Assembly: GCA_965240325.2 (NCBI GenBank)
Contig: OZ251228.1
Span: 1,302,001 to 1,366,000 of the forward strand
Direction: 5' to 3'
Origin: Rebecca billardiae RCC1528
Taxonomy: Eukaryota; Haptophyta
Length of the DNA stretch: 64,000 nucleotides
The translations under genes were made by a program, and so were the position numbers. Below the pieces are notes generated by a model, which saw nothing but the letters and a program-made list of their open reading frames with translations, was not told the DNA's origin and ran no database searches. This document shows, in pieces, positions 1 through 9,370 of this stretch; the first letter of the stretch is position 1, and each line of letters begins with the position of its first letter.

Positions 1-1345
1 ACGTCGCTCACCGCAGGAAATTCGGTACGCGACGAGAGCACGGCGCACGCGCACGGCGCGGCGTGGGAGGCGGGGCGGTGGTGTCCTCGAGCCATCCCGC
101 CCACGCCGCGGTGCGCCAGCCGCCACCTCGCCGCGCCGTGGCCCATGCCGCGCGGCAGGTGTCGACCAGACCGACCTTGCCGCCCAAAAGAGGGCCGCAC
201 CGGAAATTCTGTATTTGTTGAATACGGACTTACCCATGTGCCCGCGATGCGGCGGCGCCCGTGGCAGCGGCCTGGCGCGGCGGCGGCGGCGCGGGCAGCC
301 TGACGGGCCAGATAGGGCGCGCCAGGTCGGGGCGATCGTGATGGGATGGTTCCATACGCATCAGTGCGTGCTCCTGTGCATCTCAAGAGCGCGCTGGGCG
401 CCCTCTCTCGCGCCTATGCCCATCCCACGCGGTCTGAGAAGCCTCCCGGTTTGGCCATTGTCGTGCCGTGCTCGGTCGTGGCTGCCCGGCGGGTCGGAGA
501 GGTCGAGGCGAGCCGGGTCGTTCACGACGGACGATGCCTATGGGTCATGGCGAGTGCCAGCACGCAGCTCGGGCGCGCGCCCGGCGCCTCCTCGCCGCGC
601 TACATCCACACCAAGATCTGGCCCCAAAACGACAGGCTTCAAGAGCGAAACTCAGTCTGGGAGCTCCTCAGGCCGCTGTGTGCGGTTTGAAGGCGTACAA
701 ACTTGTGGAGCGGGTGCCCACATGGGTTGAGCACAATGCGACGTTGCGTTTTTCCGCGAAACACCACTTCATCGCCTCTCCGCGCGCGTGCCGCGCGGCT
801 CCCGTGAACTCATCTTAACAGGTCACGTGTGGCCGCCCGTGGGGCGAGGGTGGGCGAGGAGGGGCGGGCGAGGGTGACGCCGCCCCGGGGAACCGCCTTG
901 GCAAGCCGGCCGACGCCTCGCAGCCCCCCTCGCGACAGTCATGCGCGCACGCCCGCCGCTCGGAGCGCGCCATCGATTCGAATCGGCGTGCGCACGACCG
1001 ACCATGCCCAAACGGCTTCCGGCCCGATCTTTCTCCACTGTGGCGGCGCGAAGTGCCGCGAACGGGGCATGAAAAAAATTCCAGCGCATCCCCACTGGGC
1101 GGAAGTGCGGACGGGTTACGGTAACGCCGAAAATCGATTTCTTTACTGTGAATAATCTAAAGAGGATGCGCGTGCACGATTTTGGGTTTTTTGGTAGGTG
1201 GATTAATTTAGGTGTGAAGAGCGCATTTGAGAGGATATCGCTGCCAATGCTTGCGTTTGTACTGCCCCTTAATTTTTGGATAGTAAGTATGAGAAGAAAT
1301 CGAAATCAAATATAGGACAAAGGCGTCTGATGCACCTTATTTCTG
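1..1345. other. GC-rich spacer, no supported gene
   Basis: Open frames exist on both strands but they are Arg/Ala/Pro-rich, overlap one another and show no domain, so I treat them as chance ORFs in GC-rich DNA. The one exception is a short stretch around 322-356 that reads as an MPN/JAMM-like core (VGAIVMGWFHTH) before the similarity fades; it is listed under findings. The GC content drops sharply after about 1140, where the sequence becomes AT-rich up to the TIR element that starts at 1349. Confidence 0.5.
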
Positions 1346-1348
1346 ATA

Positions 1349-1868
1349 CAGGCAATCGCGGGCAATAAGAAGTCAGAGATCTCACGGCTAGCCTCGGTTT
1401 CTTAGCCGTTCGGTAGCCCGAGCGCCTACGGAGTCTCAGTTTCTTAGCTAGGTCCGCCCGCCGCGCAGGCGCGGGGGGCGCAGGGGGGCAGAGCCCCCCG
1501 CTGAGTCTTCATAGGCCCGGCCGGCGAGGCCGACAGAAAATTTTGGGCCTTTTTGGAGCAAATCTGGCGCGCATGATGTTGCATGGATGCTGCGGTGCAC
1601 TGGCCAGGAGTCAGTCATCAGGAGAAGTCGGGACTTGGCCTGTAGTACTGTACTCGTAGTCGGGCCGCGCGCCGCGTCCCCGACGGGCCGACTGCGCCTC
1701 GCCCCTCGGCGGACCACTCGTCAGCCGGGACGACGTAGTCCCGGTTTCTTAGTGTGACTATGCGTATGGCGAACCAGCCAATCGCTAGCCTCAGTTTCTA
1801 GGCCAGATCCGCAGATAGCAAGCCCCAGTTTCTTAACGTGACAGCTCCTTATTGCCCGCGATTGCCTG
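1349..1868 (-). mobile_element. Non-autonomous TIR element (MITE-like), copy 1
   Basis: Perfect terminal inverted repeats begin CAGGCAATCGCGGGCAATAA at 1349 and end with the reverse complement at 1868; with the flanking bases the identity spans 24 bp on each side. A TA dinucleotide borders both ends (1347-1348 and 1869-1870), which would fit a Tc1/mariner-type target duplication. No transposase frame is present. The internal sequence has five copies of a motif close to AGYCYCRGTTTCTTAG, near 1390, 1431, 1737, 1788 and 1821. A diverged copy in the opposite orientation lies at 32555-33153. Confidence 0.8.
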
Positions 1869-1870
1869 TA

Positions 1871-2458
1871 TGGTGGGCCGTAGTTCGTGATTCTCCTGCT
1901 AGTGCTGATATACTTTGGTTCACTGATTCGAAGTCAATGCGGGTGGCAATCCAATTCTTGTATTTCAGACGATGAACAACACAGCCTGAAGAATAATATC
2001 GAGTGAATCGACGAACATTCTCGCTCTCCGGACCGTCGGCGTCTGACTGAATCTGGGACAGCTTGATATGCATATGAGCATTTGTTGATGAGTTCTCAAT
2101 ATTCACTCATCAACGAATGATGGCCGGGACTTGAAAATCTAATGATGAGCATAAAAATTTCTACTACCGCTTCACGTACGATGATGACGCTTGATTCCCC
2201 GGCCATTGATTAATAGAGAGAGAGAGAGAGAGAGAGAGTTGTCTGGGGACCTCCGCGCTCAATGCAGGCGGCGGTTGGGCCATAGTATGACATACAGCAG
2301 CTTTCAAAGCTGCTGAGCTAAGTTCCGAGTATTTTTCACGAAAATGTTCTATTCAGTGAATAGGAGAATTCATTCAGCAAGCTCACAAGCTGCCGCGGCC
2401 CGCGGTCCGCCCGAAGCCAGCGAGCCGCGAGGGGCCTTGAAGGGCTGGCGACGACTAC
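1871..2458. other. Spacer with (AG)12 microsatellite
   Basis: AT-richer spacer between the TIR element and the end of the UTP7 gene. It holds a perfect (AG)n tract at about 2215-2238. No gene was recognised. The stretch adjoining 2459 is the 3' flank of the minus-strand UTP7 gene. Confidence 0.6.
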
Positions 2459-4220
2459 TTACTGCTGTGCGCCGGCGGCTCTCCCCACCTCCTGGCCGAA
2501 CCGATCGAGTGCGTCAGTCGTCGGCTCGCCCTGCTTTGCGCGCTGGCGCTCGAGAGCGCGCTTGGACAGCGCCTGCCTCACGCGCTCGCGCCGCTCGTCG
2601 TTGATATTGGCGCTCTTGCGCGCGAGCTTCTTCGCGGACTTGGAGCGGCCGCGCGTCTTCTTGCGCTCCTTGCGGTTGGCCTTGCGCGCCGCTTCGGCAG
2701 CGTCCTTCGCCGCCTTGATCTCCGCCTGGCGCTCGGCCGGCGAGCGGTCGACGGTTCCGACTGTGGACGCGTCGACGGCGATGGTGTCAGGCGCGAGCTT
2801 CTCCAGCAGGGCCGTCACCTCGGCCTCACGCCTGCACGCGCGCACAGGGGCGTGGGCGCGGTCGGCGGTACACGCGTGAGACGGCTGCGCCGCGCCGCGG
2901 ATCGGCCCGGCTGGCGTGTGCTCGAGCTGTGCGCCGCCACACGCGTGTGTCGCGCGCAACGCGAGCCGCTCGCCTCCTCCGCGGCGCGCGCGCGTCGCAC
3001 CTCTGCTTCTTGCTCGCGTACGGGTTCGCTTCGAAGGCATCGATGGCCGCCTCGCCCGCGCCCGGCACGAGCAGCGAGGCAAAGCCGAGGGCGTGGCCGA
3101 CGCCGAGCACGTCCTCGTGCGGGCAGAAGCCGAGCGTGGCGACGTCCGAGCCGGGGAGCAGGTGCGACATGTACGGCGCGCGCGCCTTGCTCTGCAGCGC
3201 ATCTCGCCAGATCTCGACGTGAGGGCCGTGACCGACAGCGAGGAGCCCGCGCGCCGACGTGGCGAGCGCATGCGCCGGCCGCACCGAGTGGTACGTGTGC
3301 AGCTCGCGGTACGTGCGCAGGTCCCACACCTTGATGCGCCCGTCGAGCGCGGCGGTGACCATGTGCCGCCCCGAGGGCTCCACCGCCAGCGCGCTCAGCG
3401 GCGACGAGTGGCACAGCATGCGCACGTGCGGCGTCGGCAGATTGGGCGACCAGAGCGTGACCACGCCGCTGCCATGGCCGAGGTGCACGATCGCGTTGGC
3501 CGGGTTGTGCGTCATCACCGAGCATGCGCCGAGCTTGGTGGGGTGCTCCGCGATCTGCGTACCTGTCGACACGTCCACGTACCGCAGGTGCCCCGTCTCG
3601 CCCACGGTGCACAGCAGCCAATGGTACGGCAGGTACGCGAGCCGGTTGACGCGCGGCCGGTGCGTGCGAAGGCAGTGCAGCTCGATGCCTGACGAGTCGT
3701 AGATGAAGAGGTCCTTCTTCTGCGCGACGGCGAACATGGCGTGGGAGTTGAGGAAGCACACGTCGCGGATCGTCTCGCCGAGCTGCACCTCGCACATGAT
3801 CTTCGAGCGCTGCCACTCGATCAGGGAGAGGTGGCCCTTCCGACCGCCCAGCAGCAAGAACGCACCGTCGCGCGTGTACGCGCTGCGGTACGGGCCGAGC
3901 TTGTCGAGGCGCAGGTCGAAGGCCTTGCGCGCGGATTGGACGTCCACGGCCGCCGCGATCTGCTCCTGGCGGAAGTGGTACGTGCGCTCGAGCGGCCCCT
4001 CCGCCTCAAGGTAGCCCACATCGGTCGTGAGCAGCAGCTCGGTGCGCGCGGCAGCGTCCGCCGCGGCGCGCACCTTCTTCTCCGAGCTCTTGAGCTTCCC
4101 CTTGAGCTTCAAATCGCTAACCGCCTTGAGATCGCGCCGCGTGATCCCCGGGCCGCGCTCATAGGCCTCGGACGCCTTGAGCCGCTTCGGTCGTGCAGGA
4201 CGTGGAGCGGCCGTCGCCAT
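2459..4220 (-). CDS. UTP7: UTP7/WDR46 (BING4-type) WD40 small-subunit processome protein
   Basis: Two exons: 4220-3001 and 2831-2459, with a 169-bp GT-AG intron at 2832-3000. Joining them restores the family signature ANPYASKKQRREAEVTALL, in which the last Arg-407 codon is split by the intron. The product is about 530 aa: a basic N-terminus, an extended region, a WD40 propeller at roughly 100-345 (a GRIKVWD repeat end near 294-300), the BING4 C-terminal domain at about 345-425, then a Lys/Arg-rich tail. In the known family this nucleolar protein is part of the small-subunit processome and is needed for 18S rRNA maturation. The start at MATAAPRPARPKRL is the first Met before the conserved region; a longer upstream frame would run into the divergent oxygenase gene. 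Confidence 0.93.
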
Positions 4221-4366
4221 GGCTCGCCCACGAACCAGCAGCCCCGGGCCCAGAAGCGCGCGTGGATGCGATCCGGGCGACGTGCCGGCCAACCTGCAAG
4301 CAAGTTGCTGCAACGGCACCCGCCGCCTTCTCTCGCTGGAGCGTCGGCGACGACGGCTGGGCGGCC
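4221..4366. promoter_or_regulatory. Short divergent intergenic region (putative bidirectional promoter)
   Basis: Only 146 bp separate the start codons of the minus-strand UTP7 gene and the plus-strand oxygenase gene, so both 5' UTRs and core promoters must lie here or overlap the partner gene. No TATA-like element stands out. The promoter role is inferred from geometry. Confidence 0.4.
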
Positions 4367-6013
4367 ATGGCGTACGCCCTGCCGCCCGCTGTCGAACTGA
4401 CCGACCTGGACGACGAGACCAAGGCCGGCGACGAAGGCTTTGCCCTCTCACCCAAGCCGCGCGCGTGGTACATGCGCGCAGCGCTCGGCGGCGTGCTCAT
4501 TCTTGCCTGCGCATGCGTGGCCACGTGGCTCACGGTTGGGCGACCGCCACGCACGGGCGCGCTGGCGGCAACAGGCCCCGACGCGTCGATCACTTGCGAG
4601 CTTGGGCCGGACGCCCCAGCGATGGGCTTTGCGGCGCCGTTCTTCGAAGAGAATGCGGCCGCCTTCTCCCGCCACTTCTTCAGGAGAGGGGCCCGCGGCC
4701 AGGCTAACGGTGCCTCCGTCATGCGTGACGTGTATGCTGCACGGCAGCGCGCGCTGTGCGAGCGGCTGCGAACAAACGCGAGCGCGGCGACGCTCCTCCG
4801 CGAAGCGGCTTCACTCGGACTCGTCGTCGGCCCCCTGGGCGTCGACCCTGGTCCCGTGCTCGTGGCGGAGCGGGCGGCCGCGCTGGCGCGGACGGCTGGC
4901 AGCAGGCACGACGGGTTCGGGGCGGTGGCGGGGGCGATCGCGGATCTACCCGTGCTCCGCGCGGTGCGCGAGGCCCTGTTCCACGACGTGGACTGGGAGC
5001 AAGCCGTGCTCGACGCCGACGCGCACGTGCCCATGCTCGGGTACATCCACGGCCGCGACGTCTTCAAGATCCCGCGGCCGGCGCTCGCCCGGCGCTTCTG
5101 GGCGCTCGATGTGCCGGCGGCGCACCCTCCGCCGGTGGCGCTCAGCGCGGCGCTCGGGTCGGGGGCGGCGTCGCGAGGGGCGCGCGCGCTGTACGAGCCG
5201 CTCTCGCGCGACGGCTTTGCGCTTGTCGAGCGCTGGCGCGGGCTCGACGTCGAGGCGCTCACGGCAGCCGGGATGGCGGCGCTGGACGCGACGGCCGCGG
5301 AGCCGAGCGCTGGGCCCGTCGTGCGAGCGCACTCGGCGGAGCTCGAGGCGCTGCTGCGCCCGGTGCTCTCGGACGAGGGGCTGGTGCGCGCCGTGCGCGC
5401 GTACCTGAGCCCGACCCTCGAGCTGGCTGCGCGCGCCGACGGCCCTGCGCGCGCAGATCCGCGCGCGGCACCAGCTACGAACGCGAGCGCGGCTGGCGGC
5501 GGCGGCGGCGCGTGCGCGCTTGGGTATGTCGCCCTACGCCTGACCGACCGGCTAGACAACGTGCGGCGGTACATCTCGTCAATGTGGCACCACGACCGGG
5601 CGGGGCGGCGGCTCAAGCTGTTCATCTTCCTCAACGACGTCGACGCGGTCGAGGGCCGCCCCACCGTCGTCGCGCGCGGCACGCACACCAGCGTGTGGTA
5701 CTCCGCGGTGACGATGCTGGACAGTCGTTTCGAGGATCGCTGGGTGCGCGCCCGCCACGAGGCCGTGCCGATGGCGGGCAAGCGCGGCGGCGGCTTCCTC
5801 TTCGACACGAACGCGCTGCACAAGGGCACCCTGACCGGGGCGAACGCACGCAGCGTGATCATCGTCGAGATCGACCGCCCCGACCGATGCGAGGCGCTCA
5901 CCCGGCCCGCCGAGCCATCGGGCCCGGCGTTCGTGACGCCGTGTCCGTCCGCACCGCTCTACCCAGTTGAGGGCACGCCGCTCTCGTGCGACCGGGCTCC
6001 GCGCGCGCGCTGA
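4367..6013 (+). CDS. Membrane-anchored PhyH-like Fe(II)/2-oxoglutarate oxygenase, copy 1
   Basis: Intronless, about 548 aa. The N-terminus is cytosolic-type, followed by one hydrophobic segment at about 37-57 and a long presumably lumenal region, so a type II Golgi/ER membrane protein is likely. The C-terminal 270 residues fit the phytanoyl-CoA dioxygenase fold: a start near RDGFALVERW, the iron-binding H408-x-D410 in MWHHDRAG, LNDVDAVEGRPTVVARGTH, the distal H485 in NALHKGT, and R495, which would bind 2-oxoglutarate. The substrate is unknown; hydroxylation of a secretory-pathway protein, glycan or lipid is inference. The start at MAYALPPAVE is chosen because the tandem copy at 9371 begins there and because upstream sequence overlaps UTP7. 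Confidence 0.85.
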   Translation: MAYALPPAVELTDLDDETKAGDEGFALSPKPRAWYMRAALGGVLILACACVATWLTVGRPPRTGALAATGPDASITCELGPDAPAMGFAAPFFEENAAAFSRHFFRRGARGQANGASVMRDVYAARQRALCERLRTNASAATLLREAASLGLVVGPLGVDPGPVLVAERAAALARTAGSRHDGFGAVAGAIADLPVLRAVREALFHDVDWEQAVLDADAHVPMLGYIHGRDVFKIPRPALARRFWALDVPAAHPPPVALSAALGSGAASRGARALYEPLSRDGFALVERWRGLDVEALTAAGMAALDATAAEPSAGPVVRAHSAELEALLRPVLSDEGLVRAVRAYLSPTLELAARADGPARADPRAAPATNASAAGGGGGACALGYVALRLTDRLDNVRRYISSMWHHDRAGRRLKLFIFLNDVDAVEGRPTVVARGTHTSVWYSAVTMLDSRFEDRWVRARHEAVPMAGKRGGGFLFDTNALHKGTLTGANARSVIIVEIDRPDRCEALTRPAEPSGPAFVTPCPSAPLYPVEGTPLSCDRAPRAR

Positions 6014-6359
6014 CTGAGGTGGGCCGTGCGGGCGACCACTCGGCGAGGCGAGCGGACCGCGGCCAACAGTGTGTGGCGGGTGTGTTAACTGTGTATGATG
6101 CCTGCTATGAAGCTGTCGAACGAACGGTGTCGCCCTGTCAAGAAGCAGACGACTCGTCACACCTTCTCTCGTATAACGACTAGTAGTTATAGCAGCAGTC
6201 GTAATTTGCGTATAACTATATACGACACCGCTTGGGCGGTGTCACGCGGCGGGCGCGGCCCGCCGCGGGTTATGCGCGCAGGCAAACATATTTACACGCG
6301 TGACGCGGGCCACCGCCGACTAATCAGATATAAGTAGTAGTGCTATACGGTATAGCTAG
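6014..6359. other. Spacer downstream of oxygenase copy 1
   Basis: The first 150 bases still match the region after copy 2 (for example GAACGGTGTCGCCCTGTCAA at about 6121 and 11115), so the duplicated unit includes 3' flanking sequence. The rest is AT-rich and holds no gene that I can support. Confidence 0.55.
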
Positions 6360-6437
6360 AAACCGCCACAAAACAGACCGGCGCAGGCAGGCGTGGGGCG
6401 CGTTGCCGCACCTCATCGAGGCGGCCATTGCGGCAAG
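6360..6437 (-). repeat. Dispersed repeat family R1, partial copy
   Basis: It matches the second half of the fuller copies at 6619-6775 and 55324-55468, centred on CAGACCGGCGCAGGCAGG and CTCATCGAGGCGGCCATTGC. Only the end part of the unit is present here. The minus strand of all three copies reads MAASMRCGN-like in one frame, but no longer protein is conserved, so a non-coding repeat is more likely. Confidence 0.75.
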
Positions 6438-6618
6438 AACGTTCGTACCGTATGCATAATACGATCCTCAATATTAATGACTCATCAATTCACACCGGTC
6501 GATATTGTAGGGCGGGGCGGAAGGGCTGCTCACCACCAGTCCTGCGGACGGACCACTGAGTTTTGTTCCCGGGAAATGCACAGCCGCCCGCGTCCACAGG
6601 CTACACTTAAATAAAGTT

Positions 6619-6775
6619 TACTATGTTTTGAAATTATAACGTGCGCACACTTGGTTATCAGGCGTGATTGACGCCATCCAACATTGCACAAAGCTTGACG
6701 CCGCCACCGAACAGACCGGCGCAGGCAGGTGAGGGGCGCGTTGCCGCACCTCATCGAGGCGGCCATTGCAGCAAG
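6619..6775 (-). repeat. Dispersed repeat family R1, fuller copy
   Basis: About 150 bp that align to 55324-55468: TACTATGTT, then AACGTGC-ACAC, GGCGTGATTGACGCCATCCA, CAGACCGGCGCAGGCAGGTG and the terminal CTCATCGAGGCGGCCATTGC. The partial copy at 6360-6437 shares the last 70 bp. The unit includes a small GGCGT-GATTG-ACGCC hairpin. No TIRs or target duplication were found, so the class of repeat is open (SINE-like or a conserved small RNA region). Confidence 0.75.
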
Positions 6776-7217
6776 TGGCCCGGCCCCGCGCTCGGACTCG
6801 GAGGCACGCGCTCGAGAGCGCATGGCTCTGCCACCAACGCCGACTTCGTGTCGACGATCGGGCACTGCCGCCGACGAATCTGGAGACCTGCGTCGTCCTA
6901 CCTGCCGGTGCGGTCGTTAAATCATATCTAAAATGAGCTCAGGGGTCAGTACTACTACATAATGATAAATTCCCCTTTATGACGGGCTCCGGGTGATCAG
7001 ACTGGCGGCCGAAGCCTCCACTCTCCAGCCCTACCCTGGCCAGCCCCCAACCAACCACCACCCTCACCCAACCTCAAACCACTGACCCAGACACCTAGTG
7101 CCTTGACACCCAGGGGCGTTCCCCGCGCGGGCCATGCGCCAATAAAAACTCACGCGCGAAAACAAAGCGCGGAAAATGAAAACGCGCTTGGCGCCGAAGG
7201 CGCGCTGGCGTCGATGG
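6776..7217. other. Spacer, no gene seen
   Basis: The sequence includes a C-rich, CpG-poor stretch at about 7015-7100. Open frames are short and without recognisable domains. Confidence 0.5.
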
Positions 7218-7525
7218 GCGCTTGGCGCGCGCGCGGCGCGGCGCGCTGCGGCCGTCGAGTTGCCATGCGAAGGCGGCGCGTTGCGTGCGTGGCATCGGAA
7301 CGCTGCCGTGCTCCGCACTGCGCCCCGCAGCTCGCTCCTCGTCGACTTTGCTGCGCCTACGATCAGCGCGCACGCGAGCGTCGCCTCAGAATGAGCAGCC
7401 CGCGCCGGCCTCAGCCGTGAGCACCCGCCTGGCGCGCGATGCGATCAACTCGGGGCACGAGCTGTGGCTGAGCGAGGAAACATGTGCCTGCGCGCAAGCC
7501 GCGCCGCCTTGAGACATCGATCGTG
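7218..7525 (+). repeat. Left arm of a 308-bp inverted repeat
   Basis: This arm is the reverse complement of 7812-8119 with about 8 mismatches in 308 positions (near 97 percent identity by eye). The arms enclose a 286-bp loop (7526-7811). Both arms are GC-rich and contain an open frame, but it is conserved only because the DNA is duplicated and I see no domain in it. Transcription across the locus would give a long hairpin RNA. Confidence 0.9.
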
Positions 7526-7811
7526 CGCGTTGATGCAGCTTCAGACGGCTGTCGACGAATGCCCATCAGCCTGCACGAGCCTTGCATGCAGTGGAGATGA
7601 AACAACAGACCGTGAGCGCCCTGAAGCGATGAATAGGAGTCTTCGGGTTGCGTGTGCGCACAGCAACTCGTGTACATCTATGCATCGCATGCGCGCGTGG
7701 CTGCCATCATGCCTTGCTTAAGTAGTTGCTCTGATAAGGAGTCCTTTCAAGGACACCGCGACAATGCGCAAGGGCAAGAAGAATAGTTGCGTGCAAGGTG
7801 CGTGCCCTGCT

Positions 7812-8119
7812 CACGATCGGTGTCTCAAGGCGGCGCGGCTTGCGCGCAGGCACATGCTTCCTCGCCCAGCCGCAGCTCGTGCCCCGAGTTGATCGCATCG
7901 CGCGCCAGGCGGGCGCTCACGGCTGAGGCCGGCGCGGGCTGCTCATTCCGAGGCGACGCTGGCGTGCGCGCTGATCGTAGGCGCAGCAAAGTCGACGAGG
8001 AGCGAGCTGCGGGGCGCAGTGCGGAGCACGGCAGCGTTCAGATGCCACGCACGCAACGCGCCGCCTTCGCATGGCAACTCGACGGCCGCAGCGCGCCGCG
8101 CCGCGCGCGCGCCAAGCGC
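7812..8119 (-). repeat. Right arm of the 308-bp inverted repeat
   Basis: Inverted partner of 7218-7525. The match stops abruptly at both ends: outside 7218 and outside 8119 the two flanks are unrelated, which argues for one inverted duplication event. Confidence 0.9.
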
Positions 8120-8174
8120 TGGTGCGCCGCAGTCCGGGTTGGCGGCCGCCACTGCCGCAGCGCCAGTCCGGAAG

Positions 8175-8201
8175 GCAAAGCCCCCGCAGCGGGGGCTTTG
8201 C
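8175..8201. other. Perfect 13-bp stem hairpin followed by TTTT
   Basis: GCAAAGCCCCCGC and its reverse complement are separated by one base, and the right side is followed by TTTT. In a bacterium this would be called an intrinsic terminator. In this eukaryotic context no transcript is known to end here, so I record only the structure. Confidence 0.6.
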
Positions 8202-8297
8202 TTTTCAGGAGCGTGTGGCAGGATCCCGGGAACGCCCTTGCTCCACTGTGGACAGCCCGCCTCCAGAGGGGGCGAGGGTACGCCAATGCCAACAGCA

Positions 8298-9161
8298 CAG
8301 GGGTCTCAACAATTAGCTGTTTCTCTGTTTGTGCCACCTTACAGGCATGTGAGCACTTGATTGCCTGGCTAGATGTGGTCTAGCACAGCCCACTCCCTGG
8401 CCATTCTGACGAGTGGGTGGCTGCTTGGCCAGCTCTCCATGCTGGGCTGTGGTGCCATCCAGAGTGCGCATGTGCAGCAGGGCTCCCAGGTGGGTGCAGC
8501 GAGGGGTGCGGCAGGCAGCAGTGGGTGGTCAGCTTGAAAATCCATGCAGGCCAGCCACCAGCAGCTAGGCTGCAGAGCTCTTAGCTGCACCAGCCCCACT
8601 CCAGCCCCCTCAAGTCGGGTGGCTGGCCACCCTCTGGGTGTGTCAGCGGGTGCTGCTGCTGGCCTCCCAGTTAGGGGAGCTGACCCGACAGGTCCTTGCG
8701 CAGGTGGGGGTGCGGGATTGGGCACTGTGCCACAGCAGCTGCATCCCGCATGAGCTCCCCCCCAGGTGGCATGCAGCCCTCCCTAGGGGGTACCAGATCC
8801 ACTGCCAAGCACAATTTAGGCCTGGTCTGTGTGGGCACACGGCCCGCGACCAGTGACGGATCCACTGCCAAGCACAATATAAATTTAGGCCTGGTCTGTG
8901 TGGGCACACGGCCCGCGACCAGTGACGACAAGCCTGCGGCAGGATGAGTAGGATCTGGCCAGCTGCGACAGGCTGTACGCCTGCAGCCGTGTGACCTGCT
9001 GGTGTGCCCAACTCCAGCCCACGCGCGCTGGGGCTGACGCGCTGGGTCGAAACCGTCGTGCACGGGCCGTGGGGGCCGCCTGGATCAGCCCAGAGGGGCA
9101 GGGTGAGCAGTGCTGGCGTGCAGCTCAGTCAGAATGTGACGTTTAATTGTTGAGACCCCTG
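8298..9161. mobile_element. hAT-like non-autonomous element with 18-bp TIRs
   Basis: CAGGGGTCTCAACAATTA at 8298-8315 is repeated in reverse complement at 9144-9161. A start of CAGGGGTC is typical of hAT-superfamily ends. The 864-bp interior is less CpG-rich than its surroundings and has no transposase frame. The 8-bp flanks (CAACAGCA and TATACAAG) do not match, so a target-site duplication is not visible. It sits between the two copies of the oxygenase gene. Confidence 0.55.
8796..8927 (+). repeat. Two-copy direct repeat of 63-69 bp
   Basis: Units at 8796-8858 and 8859-8927, both starting GATCCACTGCCAAGCACAAT and ending CGCGACCAGTGACG. The second unit carries a 6-base insertion (ATAAAT) after the first 20 bases. 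The repeat lies inside the hAT-like element. Confidence 0.9.
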
Positions 9162-9370
9162 TATACAAGCCCAACACTGTGGGGTGGTCCCAGGTACAAG
9201 CAGTGCACTGCCTTGCAATATTCGAGATCATCGAGTGTGAGCCGAGTCTACATGCTACGGCCCTTTGCCACTCTTGAGTAGCCGGTCGTAGACCCTTCTG
9301 CCGCACCAACGTTCCCCGCGCACGCCGCATTCTCGCTTCATCAGCATCGGCGACAACAGGCTGGGCGGCC

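Noticed and set aside
4159-5901. 580-codon minus-strand frame over oxygenase copy 1 (also 9085-10953 over copy 2)
   Set aside because: Its conservation between the two loci follows only from DNA duplication; the plus strand carries the PhyH motifs.
8643-9063. Minus-strand frames with repeated CPHRPGLN segments
   Set aside because: The protein repeat is just the 63-69-bp DNA repeat inside the hAT-like element; no transposase motifs.
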